DNA of 64,000 nucleotides from Pseudoglutamicibacter albus (GTDB lineage: Bacteria; Actinomycetota; Actinomycetes; Actinomycetales; Micrococcaceae). Below, in pieces: positions 26,763 to 34,520 of the stretch (positions are counted from its first letter, which is position 1; every line of letters begins with the position of its first letter). The stretch covers positions 62,001 through 126,000 of the forward strand of contig NZ_JAKRCW010000006.1 in NCBI RefSeq assembly GCF_022346425.1, read 5' to 3'. The position numbers and the translations under genes are program-made. The notes under the pieces are model-generated. The model had not been told where the DNA came from, ran no database searches, and was given only the letters and a program-made list of their open reading frames with translations.

Positions 26763-28084
26763 CAAAGCACCACGGTGTCACCAACGGCCAGATCGTCTGA
26801 TTCAACCGCGGCCCATCCGGCGGCAGTCTTCCCCACCGTGACCTTGACGCGGCGCGGCTCGGATGTGCTGCCTGCGCCCTGCTTGTCAGCGCCCCGACTA
26901 TCTGAGCCTTGTTTATCAGCGCCCTGCTTGTCTGAGCCTTGTTTGTCAGCGCCCTGACCGTTGTCGTGTTTCGGTTCTGAGCCCGATCCCGTGCTTTGGA
27001 CGAGGACATAGTCTCCGTCGGCATCGTGGCGTAACGCGGTGACTGGCACGGCTTTTTGCGGTTTCACTTTGGTTTTCAGGCCTACGCGAACTTGGGTCCC
27101 GTTCTGGACTTTGTCGAAGGCCTCATCTTTGGTTGTGAAGGTCACGTTATGCCCAGGGGTGCGACCTTCTGAACCGGCTTGGAACTCTCCGACGTTCTCG
27201 ACTGTGCCCGCGAACTTGTCAGCGTCGGCGGTGATGTGGACTTCCGTGCCTTTGCTGAGTTGCTCGGCTTCTACAGCGTTGACGTGCGCGCTGATGCTCC
27301 GCCTGCCAACCCGCACCTTCGCCAGCGGCTGCTCAGGCCCAACAGTGGATGCGACAGCGGCGACGCTCAGTACGGTTCCGCCTTTACCGTCGATGGCGGC
27401 GAAAGCGGAGACCGGGATATAGGGTTGCGTGCGCGGCGCGGGTGCTGCGTTCGTTTCGCCCTCTTCCGATGAGCCCTCGCCCGAGGCGCCATCTGAGCCA
27501 GGTTCTGCCGGGGTAGATTCCGGTGGTGGCTCGATCTCGCGTTGCGGTAGTGCATATCCGGCGCGTTGGAACATACCCGTTACGGCTTGGACGGTCGCGG
27601 AGTCTACGACGCCCGTGATCTGTACCGTGTACCCGGAGTTTTGGAGGGATTCTTGGAACGCTACGACGTCGTCGCCCCTATCTCCAGCGGCTAGGTCACG
27701 GTAGAGAGGTAGCTTCCCCTGCATCGCGAACACCGGTGTTCCAGCCACGGATCCAAGGAGCTGGCCGGCAACAACATCGTCGCCCTTCTTCAACGCTTGC
27801 TTGGTGACGGTGGCGGTTTCAGGAAGGACAGAAGGCACAATATTCTTCGTTTTACCTTCGCCTACCGTGCCTAAGATGACCGTGTCAGGCACGATGGCCC
27901 GCTGTTCAACCACCGCGGTGGCCTGGATTCTTTCATCCGAGACTGTGGCGACCGAGTTTTTCGGGGCTGTGAGTGTACCGATGAAAAACGCTGCAACAAC
28001 CGCACCGATCACCACCCCAGTGATAATCAGGGTACGCACGGGGAAAGCCACCCGTGAAAGATGCGGTGCTCCGGCTTTCCTCAT
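26762..28084 (-). CDS. Membrane fusion-type adaptor with peptidoglycan-binding domain
   Basis: This 440-residue protein has one N-terminal membrane helix (about 15-38, TLIITGVVIGAVVAAFFIG) and then an extracytoplasmic region. A biotinyl-lipoyl-like hairpin is interrupted by a peptidoglycan_binding_1-like domain (about 130-180, GDRGDDVVAFQESLQNSGY), and a HlyD/MacA-like beta-barrel follows. Near the C-terminus is a tract of pentapeptides (GADKQ, GSDKQ) encoded by a 15-bp repeat at about 26873-26960. AAAGG precedes the ATG. It is coupled to the downstream ABC gene. It probably links the permease to the cell wall; the substrate is unknown. Confidence 0.85.
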   Translation of the reverse strand: MRKAGAPHLSRVAFPVRTLIITGVVIGAVVAAFFIGTLTAPKNSVATVSDERIQATAVVEQRAIVPDTVILGTVGEGKTKNIVPSVLPETATVTKQALKKGDDVVAGQLLGSVAGTPVFAMQGKLPLYRDLAAGDRGDDVVAFQESLQNSGYTVQITGVVDSATVQAVTGMFQRAGYALPQREIEPPPESTPAEPGSDGASGEGSSEEGETNAAPAPRTQPYIPVSAFAAIDGKGGTVLSVAAVASTVGPEQPLAKVRVGRRSISAHVNAVEAEQLSKGTEVHITADADKFAGTVENVGEFQAGSEGRTPGHNVTFTTKDEAFDKVQNGTQVRVGLKTKVKPQKAVPVTALRHDADGDYVLVQSTGSGSEPKHDNGQGADKQGSDKQGADKQGSDSRGADKQGAGSTSEPRRVKVTVGKTAAGWAAVESDDLAVGDTVVL

Positions 28085-28097
28085 GCGTAAACACCTT

Positions 28098-28129
28098 TCT
28101 ACTGTGGGTCAGATCTACTGTGGGCCAGA
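28098..28129. repeat. Two 16-bp tandem repeats in the lipoprotein-adaptor gap
   Basis: Units 28098-28113 and 28114-28129 differ at one base (TCTACTGTGGGTCAGA against TCTACTGTGGGCCAGA). They fill most of the 46-bp gap between the lipoprotein stop and the adaptor start. No function is evident. Confidence 0.75.
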
Positions 28130-28130
28130 G

Positions 28131-29006
28131 TTAGCCATTCCGTGCAATATATTCGCGGGCCGCAGACAAGACGCGGTCCTTTGCTTCTTTAGCTGCTTTA
28201 AGTTCAGCCTCATGTTTGTCGATGAGCGGCTGCTGATAAGAGGCCACAAGATCGCCTAGGCGTTGGCTTGTTGAGGTCTGGTTATTGCAGCGGGCCTCAA
28301 TGCTGGCAAGCCGGATACTTTCCTTCGAAGTTTGAGCGCCTTCAGACTCTAGAAGTTTCTTAGTTTCAACGGATGCCCACTCTTCAGAGTTCTTCGGAGC
28401 CGTGAGCCCCGCATCCGTGATGCACTGAGACCACTCCTCGTGGACTCGCTTCCACTCCTCATCCTTAACCGCAGCGTTGAAAGCCTGAGTGCTCAGCTCC
28501 TCAGCCCGAGCGGAGGATTCTTGGTCTATCTCTCTGAGCGCTTCCGTTTCTGCATCTGCGTCAAAGTCCGTTTGGCATTCCTCGTAGGCTTCCTCCCAGG
28601 CCTCACCTCCCGCTGTCTCCTCTTGCTCCCAGGTCATGTCTACACTGCTGGGCATGGAACCCCACCCGTATTGGGCCGCGAATTTCTCATCCCACATGCC
28701 GAATGTGCGGTCATCGATGATCGCGTTTTCAGGACCAACAACCGAAAACTTTTGACCCTTCTTAGCCATGCATTTCGAGGTGAAGATACGTTTAGCTTGA
28801 TCTACCAAGGCTTGATCTGCAGGGTCGTCGTTCTGCAGATATGCAGAAAACGGTGTGAGGATCTGGGAAGACTGTCGGTCAAGTTTTGCCCGCGCGTCCG
28901 GATCCCTACCTTCGGTACTAGCTTCCGGCCCGCCGCACGCCGCAAGCGATACGCCTAAGAACACAGTAGCGAAACCGACCAACAGCCTTTGCCCAGATTT
29001 CATCAT
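28131..29006 (-). CDS. Lipoprotein of unknown function, first gene of the exporter operon
   Basis: This is a 291-residue predicted lipoprotein. The signal peptide has lipobox SLAACGG (Cys about residue 24). The mature part is acidic, helical and rich in Glu, Ala and Lys. It has four further Cys, in KCMAKKG, EECQTDF, WSQCITDAG and ARCNNQTS, a spacing that suggests two disulfides. I do not recognise a named family. It lies 46 bp upstream of the adaptor and ABC genes in the same orientation, so it may be an accessory or substrate-binding subunit. Function is not inferable from sequence. Confidence 0.8.
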   Translation of the reverse strand: MMKSGQRLLVGFATVFLGVSLAACGGPEASTEGRDPDARAKLDRQSSQILTPFSAYLQNDDPADQALVDQAKRIFTSKCMAKKGQKFSVVGPENAIIDDRTFGMWDEKFAAQYGWGSMPSSVDMTWEQEETAGGEAWEEAYEECQTDFDADAETEALREIDQESSARAEELSTQAFNAAVKDEEWKRVHEEWSQCITDAGLTAPKNSEEWASVETKKLLESEGAQTSKESIRLASIEARCNNQTSTSQRLGDLVASYQQPLIDKHEAELKAAKEAKDRVLSAAREYIARNG

Positions 29007-29197
29007 TACTGTTCCGCCTTATCGTAGAGCGACACCGGTAAAGCACTGTCCTTTGTAAAACCCCTTGACAATGTAAGTTAACCTTAAACCAAGAAGTGGC
29101 GTGAGGAAAGTCACAGCAGACTCTTTTTTGCCATGTCGTCGAATGGCGTTTAGCAAAATCTCTTACTCGTCTTGCGAGAGGGGTTTGAACATAGAAA

Positions 29198-29230
29198 AGG
29201 TGGGCTCGAAGGCTATGTTCGAACCCACCT
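29198..29230 (-). terminator. Rho-independent terminator after DUF3040 gene
   Basis: Arms AGGTGGGCTCGAA (29198-29210) and TTCGAACCCACCT (29218-29230) pair with one G-T wobble around a 7-base loop. On the minus strand the stem is followed by TTTTC. It lies 61 bases beyond the DUF3040 stop. The remainder of the gap to the lipoprotein start (29007-29197) holds no gene I can support. Confidence 0.8.
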
Positions 29231-29291
29231 GAAAATCTCTGGCGTGTGTGTCGGGGCCTGCCGCCTAGCGCCTGACGTTGAGAGTTGGCGC

Positions 29292-29678
29292 TTAGTTTTG
29301 GTTGTGGCGATTGTCCCAGTCTTTTTCAAGCCGCGCCATCAGGCTTTCGCCTCGCCGTTTAGTTGGCTGGCTGGGGCTTGCTGTAGTGGCTTCTTGTTCA
29401 GTCTTTCGCATTGCGAGCGCGGCACCTGCGACCATGATCCCGAACCCTGCGATCCCCATAATCACGGTCACGATCAGCCCTGCGCTGATACCGATACCGA
29501 GCAGGAGGAGGCCCAAGCCAGCGAATGCGATCAGCGCACCAAGCGCGATGTTGCGGGTGCTCAGCTTATTCTGCGGCGTCTGTTCAACGCGGCGCATCGT
29601 GCTCGAAAACTGTGGATCTGCGTGGAGTTGCTTCTCCATCTCAGCGAGCATGCGGCGCTCACTCTCAGATAAACCCAC
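29292..29678 (-). CDS. DUF3040-family small membrane protein
   Basis: This 128-residue protein is of a widespread actinobacterial family. The N-terminus MGLSESERRMLAEMEKQLHAD is the diagnostic DUF3040 motif. Two membrane helices (about 44-66 and 68-90) follow, then a basic, polar C-terminal tail. The biochemical role is unknown. In many actinobacteria it lies near mraZ and dinB, as here, but in this window it is separated from mraZ by the adhesin/exporter block. It has its own downstream terminator and lies 75 bp from dinB in the same orientation. Confidence 0.9.
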   Translation of the reverse strand: MGLSESERRMLAEMEKQLHADPQFSSTMRRVEQTPQNKLSTRNIALGALIAFAGLGLLLLGIGISAGLIVTVIMGIAGFGIMVAGAALAMRKTEQEATTASPSQPTKRRGESLMARLEKDWDNRHNQN

Positions 29679-29752
29679 GGCTTCCCCCTTCTTCGGACCA
29701 CTCCTGGATTCCCATTGTACGCAGGCGGGAGCTAACAGTTCGAGCCGACTTC

Positions 29753-31069
29753 CTATCCGCCGCTACGCTTTTCTTCACCTTCACCCCCTCTCAATAACGA
29801 TGCGGGGCGCACGCTGTCCTTGAAACGCGCGTTGATCGCGTCCATCGTTTTCTCCGCTTGCGAGCCCGCAGCCCGTGCCGCAGGTCCCGTATGCTCTCTC
29901 CCGCTACGTTGTTGCATCCCACTGCGTCCGGTCGCGTTGCCTTCGCTACCACCGTGTTCACGCCCACTGTGGTCGCTGAATGCTTCTTCCCATTCGAACA
30001 TGAGTTGCTCACCTTCCCATTCCGAGGCGAACTCCCCCGCCCGCACCCCGATCAAGCGGACGGGCTTCAACGGGCGTGGCAAAGCGGAAAGCAAGGATAG
30101 TGCCACTTCGCTCATAACTGAGGAAGAGTCAGTCGGGTCACTTAGGCGGCGTTGCCTCGAAACGGTCGTGAAGTCATCCCACCGGACCTTCAAACCCACA
30201 ACATAGAAACGGTGCCCGGCAGCCCGGACACGCTCAGCGACTTTGAAGGACAACTCCTTGATCCAGGTACGCAAGTGCGCTTCATCCGTGACATCAACAT
30301 CGAACGTGTGTTCATGAGAAATCGATTTCTCGACCCGTTCGGTCACCACTGGGCGCGGATCGATCCCCTGCGCGAGCTTGATCAGCTCCGGCCCATGCTT
30401 ACCTAGCACGCGAAGCATCCGGCGCGGATCAGCCTGTGCAACATCGCCGGCGGTCATGAGCCCTTGCGAATGCAACTTCTGCTCAGTGGCTTTACCTACC
30501 CCAAACAGCTCACCCACCGGTAACGCTTGCATGAAACCTTCAACATCTGCAGGCGTGATCGCATACACGCCGTCCGGTTTCGCTTTATCGCTAGCCATCT
30601 TCGCCAGAAACTTATTCGGCGCAAGCCCCACCGAAGCCGGCAAACCCACCGCCTGTTTGATGCGCTCCCGCACCACCTGCGCACAATGAAACGGGTTGGC
30701 ATAGTGGCGCATCACCCCGGTGATGTCCATGAACGCCTCATCCACGCTCACCTGCTCAACCAGCGGGGTCAGATCCTTGAGAACCTCCATGACGCGCGCC
30801 GACGCTTCACCATAGGCAGAGCGTGTGGGCGGGACAATCAACGCGTGCGGAGCCATGTTTTTGGCCTGCGCTACCGGCTGCCCCGAATGCACCCCATAGG
30901 CCCGCACATCATACGAAGCAGATAGCACCACGGCTCGCGGACTGTCTTGAGACACGATGATCGGGCGGTTCTGCAAGGTAGGGTCAAGGATCCGCTCGAC
31001 CGAAACAAAGAACGCATCGATATCAACGTGAGCGATCACCCGCTCCGGCCTACGCCTCGCTTCACTCAC
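29753..31069 (-). CDS. dinB: DNA polymerase IV (DinB), Y-family translesion polymerase
   Basis: This is an error-prone translesion DNA polymerase. Palm motifs HVDIDAFFVSVE and SVDEAFMDITG hold the catalytic acidic residues. Fingers, a thumb helix-hairpin-helix (ELFGVGKATEQKLHSQGL) and a little-finger domain (about 245-350) follow. The C-terminal 90 residues are low-complexity, with no clear beta-clamp motif. The GTG at 31069 is chosen because GGGAGG lies about 10 bases upstream; an ATG at 31087 lacks a good site. It has 438 residues. It diverges from the polyprenyl synthase gene. Confidence 0.94.
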   Translation of the reverse strand: MSEARRRPERVIAHVDIDAFFVSVERILDPTLQNRPIIVSQDSPRAVVLSASYDVRAYGVHSGQPVAQAKNMAPHALIVPPTRSAYGEASARVMEVLKDLTPLVEQVSVDEAFMDITGVMRHYANPFHCAQVVRERIKQAVGLPASVGLAPNKFLAKMASDKAKPDGVYAITPADVEGFMQALPVGELFGVGKATEQKLHSQGLMTAGDVAQADPRRMLRVLGKHGPELIKLAQGIDPRPVVTERVEKSISHEHTFDVDVTDEAHLRTWIKELSFKVAERVRAAGHRFYVVGLKVRWDDFTTVSRQRRLSDPTDSSSVMSEVALSLLSALPRPLKPVRLIGVRAGEFASEWEGEQLMFEWEEAFSDHSGREHGGSEGNATGRSGMQQRSGREHTGPAARAAGSQAEKTMDAINARFKDSVRPASLLRGGEGEEKRSGG

Positions 31070-31165
31070 CCGGCAACCACCTCCCATCAGTTCAGTACCT
31101 CACCTGGCCGCCCCGCTCCGCCTCGACAGGCGGCGGGACAGGCCCGCGTAAGAACCGCGCGTCGC

Positions 31166-31171
31166 TAGAAT
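31166..31171 (+). promoter_or_regulatory. -10 element of a probable leaderless transcript
   Basis: TAGAAT lies six bases before the ATG at 31178, with no Shine-Dalgarno sequence between them. A transcript started from this -10 would begin at or next to the start codon. Leaderless mRNAs are common in actinobacteria. No clear -35 is visible. Confidence 0.5.
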
Positions 31172-31177
31172 GGTGAC

Positions 31178-32293
31178 ATGACTGATTCTACGAAGGCATC
31201 CCTGGCAGGCTTGAGCCCAGACACCTCGCCCGAGCGCATCAGCGCGCTCTTCCGCGACGCCATCGAAGAACACGTCAAAACCTTCTTTGAACAGCAACGC
31301 CAAGACCTCACCCGCGTGAGCCCCCGCACTAACGATTTGATCGATGCGATCAGCGCTCTCAGCTCAGGCGGTAAGCGGCTCCGCCCCATTTTCGCGCTGT
31401 GGGGGGCACTCGCTGCGGGAGGCAGCCCAGATGATGAACGCCTCCTCACCCTAGGCACCTCACTTGAGCTGTTCCAGGCCGCCGCGCTCATCCATGACGA
31501 CATCATCGACCATTCAGACACCCGCCGCCGCCAGCCCGCGGTGCATCGCAAACTTGAGGCGCTGCACCGGGACAACGGGTGGAACCGTTCGGCCTCAGAG
31601 TTCGGTATTGCAGGCGCGATCCTCGCAGGTGACATCGCGCTGGCCTTAAGCGAAACCCTCTTCAACCGTGCAGAAGCCGGGCCTACTGCTCGTGAGCTCT
31701 TCGACGAGATGCGCACCCAGGTCATGGCGGGCCAATACCTCGACGTCTTAGCTGAGCAAACCGGCTCCCAGCTCTCCCCCAATGAGGCGGCGGAGAACTC
31801 CTGGACGATCGTGACGTATAAAGCGGCCCGCTATTCCGCCGAAAAGCCAACCCTGCTCGGTGCCGCACTGGCCGGTGCGGATCAAGAACTCCTCGACGGG
31901 CTGTCCGATTTCTCCCTGCCGGCAGGGCAAGCGTTCCAGCTGCGCGACGACGAACTCGGCGTCTTCGGCGACCCAGCCCAAACCGGTAAGCCTGCCGGAG
32001 ACGATATCCGCGAAGGCAAACGCACCCTGCTCATCGCGTTGACCCGCCAACGGGTCGATACCGAACAGCAAGCCTGGCTCGAATCCGTCCTGGGCCGCAA
32101 TGACCTCGATGACGCCACGATCGAAAAGGTGCGCGAACTGATCCGCGGCTCCGGTGCAGCAGAAGAACACGCCAGCCAGATCGATGCGCTCTACAACCAA
32201 GCGATGAACGCACTCGATGGCCTCGACATCCCAACCCAAGCCCGCGAAGGGCTACGCTCGGTCGCATCCGCGGCAGTCCGCCGCCACGCCTAA
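31178..32293 (+). CDS. trans-Polyprenyl diphosphate synthase (IdsA/GrcC type)
   Basis: This is an isoprenoid chain-elongating prenyltransferase condensing isopentenyl diphosphate onto allylic diphosphates. The first Asp-rich motif is LIHDDIIDHSDTRR, preceded by GGKRLRP. The second is FQLRDDELGVFGD, with KPAGDDIREGKRT downstream. Medium-length residues before the first motif (LELFQAAALIHDD) are typical of actinobacterial geranylgeranyl or longer-chain synthases supplying menaquinone side chains or carotenoids. It has 371 residues. Chain length cannot be read with confidence. It is convergent with the Rv2175c-like gene. Confidence 0.93.
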   Translation: MTDSTKASLAGLSPDTSPERISALFRDAIEEHVKTFFEQQRQDLTRVSPRTNDLIDAISALSSGGKRLRPIFALWGALAAGGSPDDERLLTLGTSLELFQAAALIHDDIIDHSDTRRRQPAVHRKLEALHRDNGWNRSASEFGIAGAILAGDIALALSETLFNRAEAGPTARELFDEMRTQVMAGQYLDVLAEQTGSQLSPNEAAENSWTIVTYKAARYSAEKPTLLGAALAGADQELLDGLSDFSLPAGQAFQLRDDELGVFGDPAQTGKPAGDDIREGKRTLLIALTRQRVDTEQQAWLESVLGRNDLDDATIEKVRELIRGSGAAEEHASQIDALYNQAMNALDGLDIPTQAREGLRSVASAAVRRHA

Positions 32294-32384
32294 CAGCGCC
32301 GCTGCGCGCTTCAGTTCTACGAGTCAGCGACCTACGAGTCAGCTCAACGTCACTACTCAACTCAGCTGAGCTGCCCGGTGGCTA

Positions 32385-32795
32385 CTACCAGGCCAGGGCT
32401 GATGCGCGGCGGCGAATCTCGCTCTTGCGCCCTGCTTCCAGCGCATCCATGGGGCTGCCTGGCAAAGTCTCGTCCTCCGTGAATAGCCACGCGATGAGCT
32501 CTTCGTCGCTGTATCCGGCATCGGTGAGCACCTGAATGGTGCCCTTGAGCGAATCTAGGGGCACTCCATCGCGGAAGAAACGTGCCGGAATCTTCTTAAC
32601 ACCACGCTCTCCGATGGGAACAGCGAGGATCGCGCGAACATCGAGCAAGCGACGCAGCTCGCGCACATCAAGACCGGTGGACTCAACAAGGTCCGGGACG
32701 GTCGTCCACTCGCCTACCAGCGTTTCAAGGTCCTGTTCGCCGTGCGGCGCCTGATGATTCTGTACTGAATTCTGCACACCACCACTGTGGCACAC
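32385..32795 (-). CDS. Rv2175c-like winged helix DNA-binding protein
   Basis: This small protein of up to 136 residues resembles M. tuberculosis Rv2175c, a DNA-binding substrate of kinase PknL. The core is WTTVPDLVESTGLDVRELRRLLDVRAILAVPIGE, a winged helix-turn-helix, followed by KKIPARFFRDG, GTIQVLTDAGYSDEELIAWLF and a short C-terminal helix ending ASALAW. GTG codons at 32795 and 32777 are both possible starts. Neighbouring a polyprenyl synthase is the conserved actinobacterial arrangement; the usual PknL kinase gene is not in this window. Confidence 0.85.
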   Translation of the reverse strand: MCHSGGVQNSVQNHQAPHGEQDLETLVGEWTTVPDLVESTGLDVRELRRLLDVRAILAVPIGERGVKKIPARFFRDGVPLDSLKGTIQVLTDAGYSDEELIAWLFTEDETLPGSPMDALEAGRKSEIRRRASALAW

Positions 32796-32914
32796 ACTCG
32801 CCCAAGGAGTGTTGTTTTCCGCGATCCGGGGCCCTGTGTTGTCGTGGCGAAGCCTGCGATGTCGCGACCACGCCTATGCCGCCGCACTCAAGCTTCCCTC
32901 ACCATTACACATGA

Positions 32915-32928
32915 GTCACACCAGTCAC
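32915..32928 (+). promoter_or_regulatory. Putative MtrA box upstream of the LysM-transglycosylase gene
   Basis: GTCACACCAGTCAC matches the direct-repeat pattern GTnACnnnnGTnAC described for MtrA in actinobacteria. A degenerate second copy (TTCACAGATGTCAC) lies at 33025-33038, exactly 110 bp downstream. MtrA targets are mainly cell wall hydrolase genes, and mtrA/mtrB are in this window. The assignment is from pattern and context. Confidence 0.6.
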
Positions 32929-32929
32929 A

Positions 32930-33183
32930 TTTGCCTCAGTCGCCACTTTTCTAACTTGTATCACAGGTACCTCTTGAGAAACTTTTACAACTTGGGTTTA
33001 CATTAGGAACTTTGTTCTTGTACATTCACAGATGTCACATTTGCATCACGGTGTTGCCTGCGGGATAACAAAACAGCAACTGCTGAACCCGGGAGCTGCC
33101 CCTCCTGCCTTCTCGCGGATACCACCTGCACGATGCAGAGAACAGTGCAGTAAGTAAGTCCCCACAACGTGAGGTCAGCAATC
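32930..33183 (+). promoter_or_regulatory. Long promoter/leader region of the LysM-transglycosylase gene
   Basis: There is no gene between 32796 and 33183. AT-rich elements (TTGAGA near 32973, TTTACA near 32996 and TACATT near 33021) could form promoters. TTTACA and TACATT are spaced 18 bp, which would give a leader of about 150 bases. The leader can form hairpins, for example CTGCAC/GTGCAG at 33126-33150. A block at 33083-33100 (CTGAACCCGGGAGCTGCC) resembles part of the ydaO c-di-AMP riboswitch, but the rest of that consensus is absent. GAGGT at 33171-33175 is the ribosome-binding site. Confidence 0.45.
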
Positions 33184-34335
33184 ATGGCTCCAACGCCTCC
33201 GCGCCGCACAGCCGTCAATGGCGCTATCGCCACGGCGGCCCTGCCCATCATCACCCTCTCGACCCTCGGCTCCCTCGCGGGAACCGCTCACGCAAGCAAC
33301 ACCCCGGCATTCAAGCCGACGGTGCGTCCCGCAGCAGTCCCAACGCCAGCCAACGTCGCAGAAGCAAAGGCGCGCACCGCAACACTGGTTGCGGCGGCCA
33401 AACCGAAAGCCAAGACCGTCACTGTTAAGGCCGGCGACACCGTGTGGGGCCTTGCATCCCGGCACGGCGTACCCGTGGAGCAGGTTCTGCGCCTGAACAA
33501 GCTCAAGGCCTCGTCTTTGATCTTCCCGGGCCAGAAGTTGACCATCAGCCGAGGTGCGAGCCTCCCTAAGCCGGGCGTTCAGAAGTCAAAGCCAGCAGGT
33601 AAGAAGCAGGCCACTCGCAAGGCACGGTCAACACGCGCCGGCTCTGCAGTTAAGACCTACACGGTGCGGGCGGGCGACACCCTCTCAGCCATCGCTTCCA
33701 AGAACGGCGTGAGCCTCGCCACCATCTTCCGCGCCAACAACATGGGCGCCTCCACAATCATCTACCCGGGCCAGAAGATCAAGCTCAGCGGCACCGCGTC
33801 CGCCCCAAAGACCGCCGCGAGGACCGCGTCGAAGACCACCAAGCGGGCGGCAAACAACTCGTTGGTCTCCAATAAGTTCCTGCACTACACCTACGATGCG
33901 CAGACGCACGCCAACGCCAACGCATCCAAGCGCACACTGTTTGCGCGCCAGGTGCCTTCCCGCGCTCAGATGCGGCAGATCGTCGCCGACACGGCAGTCC
34001 GCTATGGCGTGGACCCACGATTGGCCCTGGCACATGCACAAATCGAATCCGGCTTTGATGCCCGCGCTGTGTCCCCTGCTAACGCTGTCGGCACCATGCA
34101 GGTTCTGCCATCCACCGCTAAATGGATGGGCAACACGATCGGCCGTCAGCTGGATCCGCTCGACCCGCACGACAACGTCACCGCCGGGGTCCTGTTCATC
34201 AAGTACCTGCACAACAATGCGGACAACCGCGACCAAGCCATCGGCGCCTACTACCAGGGCCTCGCCGGCATCAAGCGGTACGGAATGTACGCAGACACCA
34301 GGGACTACGTCCGCAAAGTCCGCGCGTTCATGTAA
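33184..34335 (+). CDS. Secreted lytic transglycosylase with two LysM domains
   Basis: This is an extracellular peptidoglycan hydrolase. A signal peptide spans about 1-37 (cleavage near AGTAHA). LysM domain 1 (about 78-121, VKAGDTVWGLASRHG) and LysM domain 2 (about 158-201, YTVRAGDTLSAIASKNG) bind the glycan. A Lys/Arg/Ala-rich linker precedes the SLT lytic transglycosylase domain (about 265-375). The catalytic Glu lies in AHAQIESGFDA (about 288), with GTMQVLP and NVTAGVLFIKYL following. The ATG at 33184 has GAGGT 8 bases upstream and gives 383 residues. A putative MtrA box upstream suggests control by the MtrAB system. Confidence 0.94.
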   Translation: MAPTPPRRTAVNGAIATAALPIITLSTLGSLAGTAHASNTPAFKPTVRPAAVPTPANVAEAKARTATLVAAAKPKAKTVTVKAGDTVWGLASRHGVPVEQVLRLNKLKASSLIFPGQKLTISRGASLPKPGVQKSKPAGKKQATRKARSTRAGSAVKTYTVRAGDTLSAIASKNGVSLATIFRANNMGASTIIYPGQKIKLSGTASAPKTAARTASKTTKRAANNSLVSNKFLHYTYDAQTHANANASKRTLFARQVPSRAQMRQIVADTAVRYGVDPRLALAHAQIESGFDARAVSPANAVGTMQVLPSTAKWMGNTIGRQLDPLDPHDNVTAGVLFIKYLHNNADNRDQAIGAYYQGLAGIKRYGMYADTRDYVRKVRAFM

Positions 34336-34397
34336 CAAGCACGGGGCTCATGACTCGGCGTCTATGGAACGGACGCAAGCATGGGGCCCCACCAAGC

Positions 34398-34440
34398 CAA
34401 CTGGGGCGGTAGATCCGGGGAAGATCAACCGCCCCAGTTG
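34398..34440 (+). terminator. Hairpin downstream of the LysM-transglycosylase gene
   Basis: Perfect 13-bp arms CAACTGGGGCGGT (34398-34410) and ACCGCCCCAGTTG (34428-34440) enclose a 17-base loop, 62 bases after the stop. No T-tract follows, so it is probably an actinobacterial T-less terminator for the plus-strand gene. Confidence 0.65.
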
Positions 34441-34461
34441 CCTTAACGGGCACAATAAAAC

Positions 34462-34497
34462 TGGGCGTGGCCAGCGAATACTCGCTGGCCACGCCCA
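34462..34497 (-). terminator. Terminator of the glutamate dehydrogenase gene
   Basis: Perfect 16-bp arms (34462-34477 and 34482-34497) enclose a 4-base loop. On the minus strand the stem is followed by GTTTTATTG. It lies 24 bases beyond the glutamate dehydrogenase stop and abuts the terminator of the convergent gene. Confidence 0.9.
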
Positions 34498-34520
34498 ACA
34501 CACGCCTGCCGGAACTAGCT

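Noticed and set aside
33045-33183. Full ydaO c-di-AMP riboswitch
   Set aside because: Only one short block is similar; other invariant blocks and the normal length are missing, so no riboswitch feature is called.
34398-34497. Two adjacent inverted repeats considered as a CRISPR or mobile-element end
   Set aside because: They are different sequences between convergent genes and fit two back-to-back terminators.
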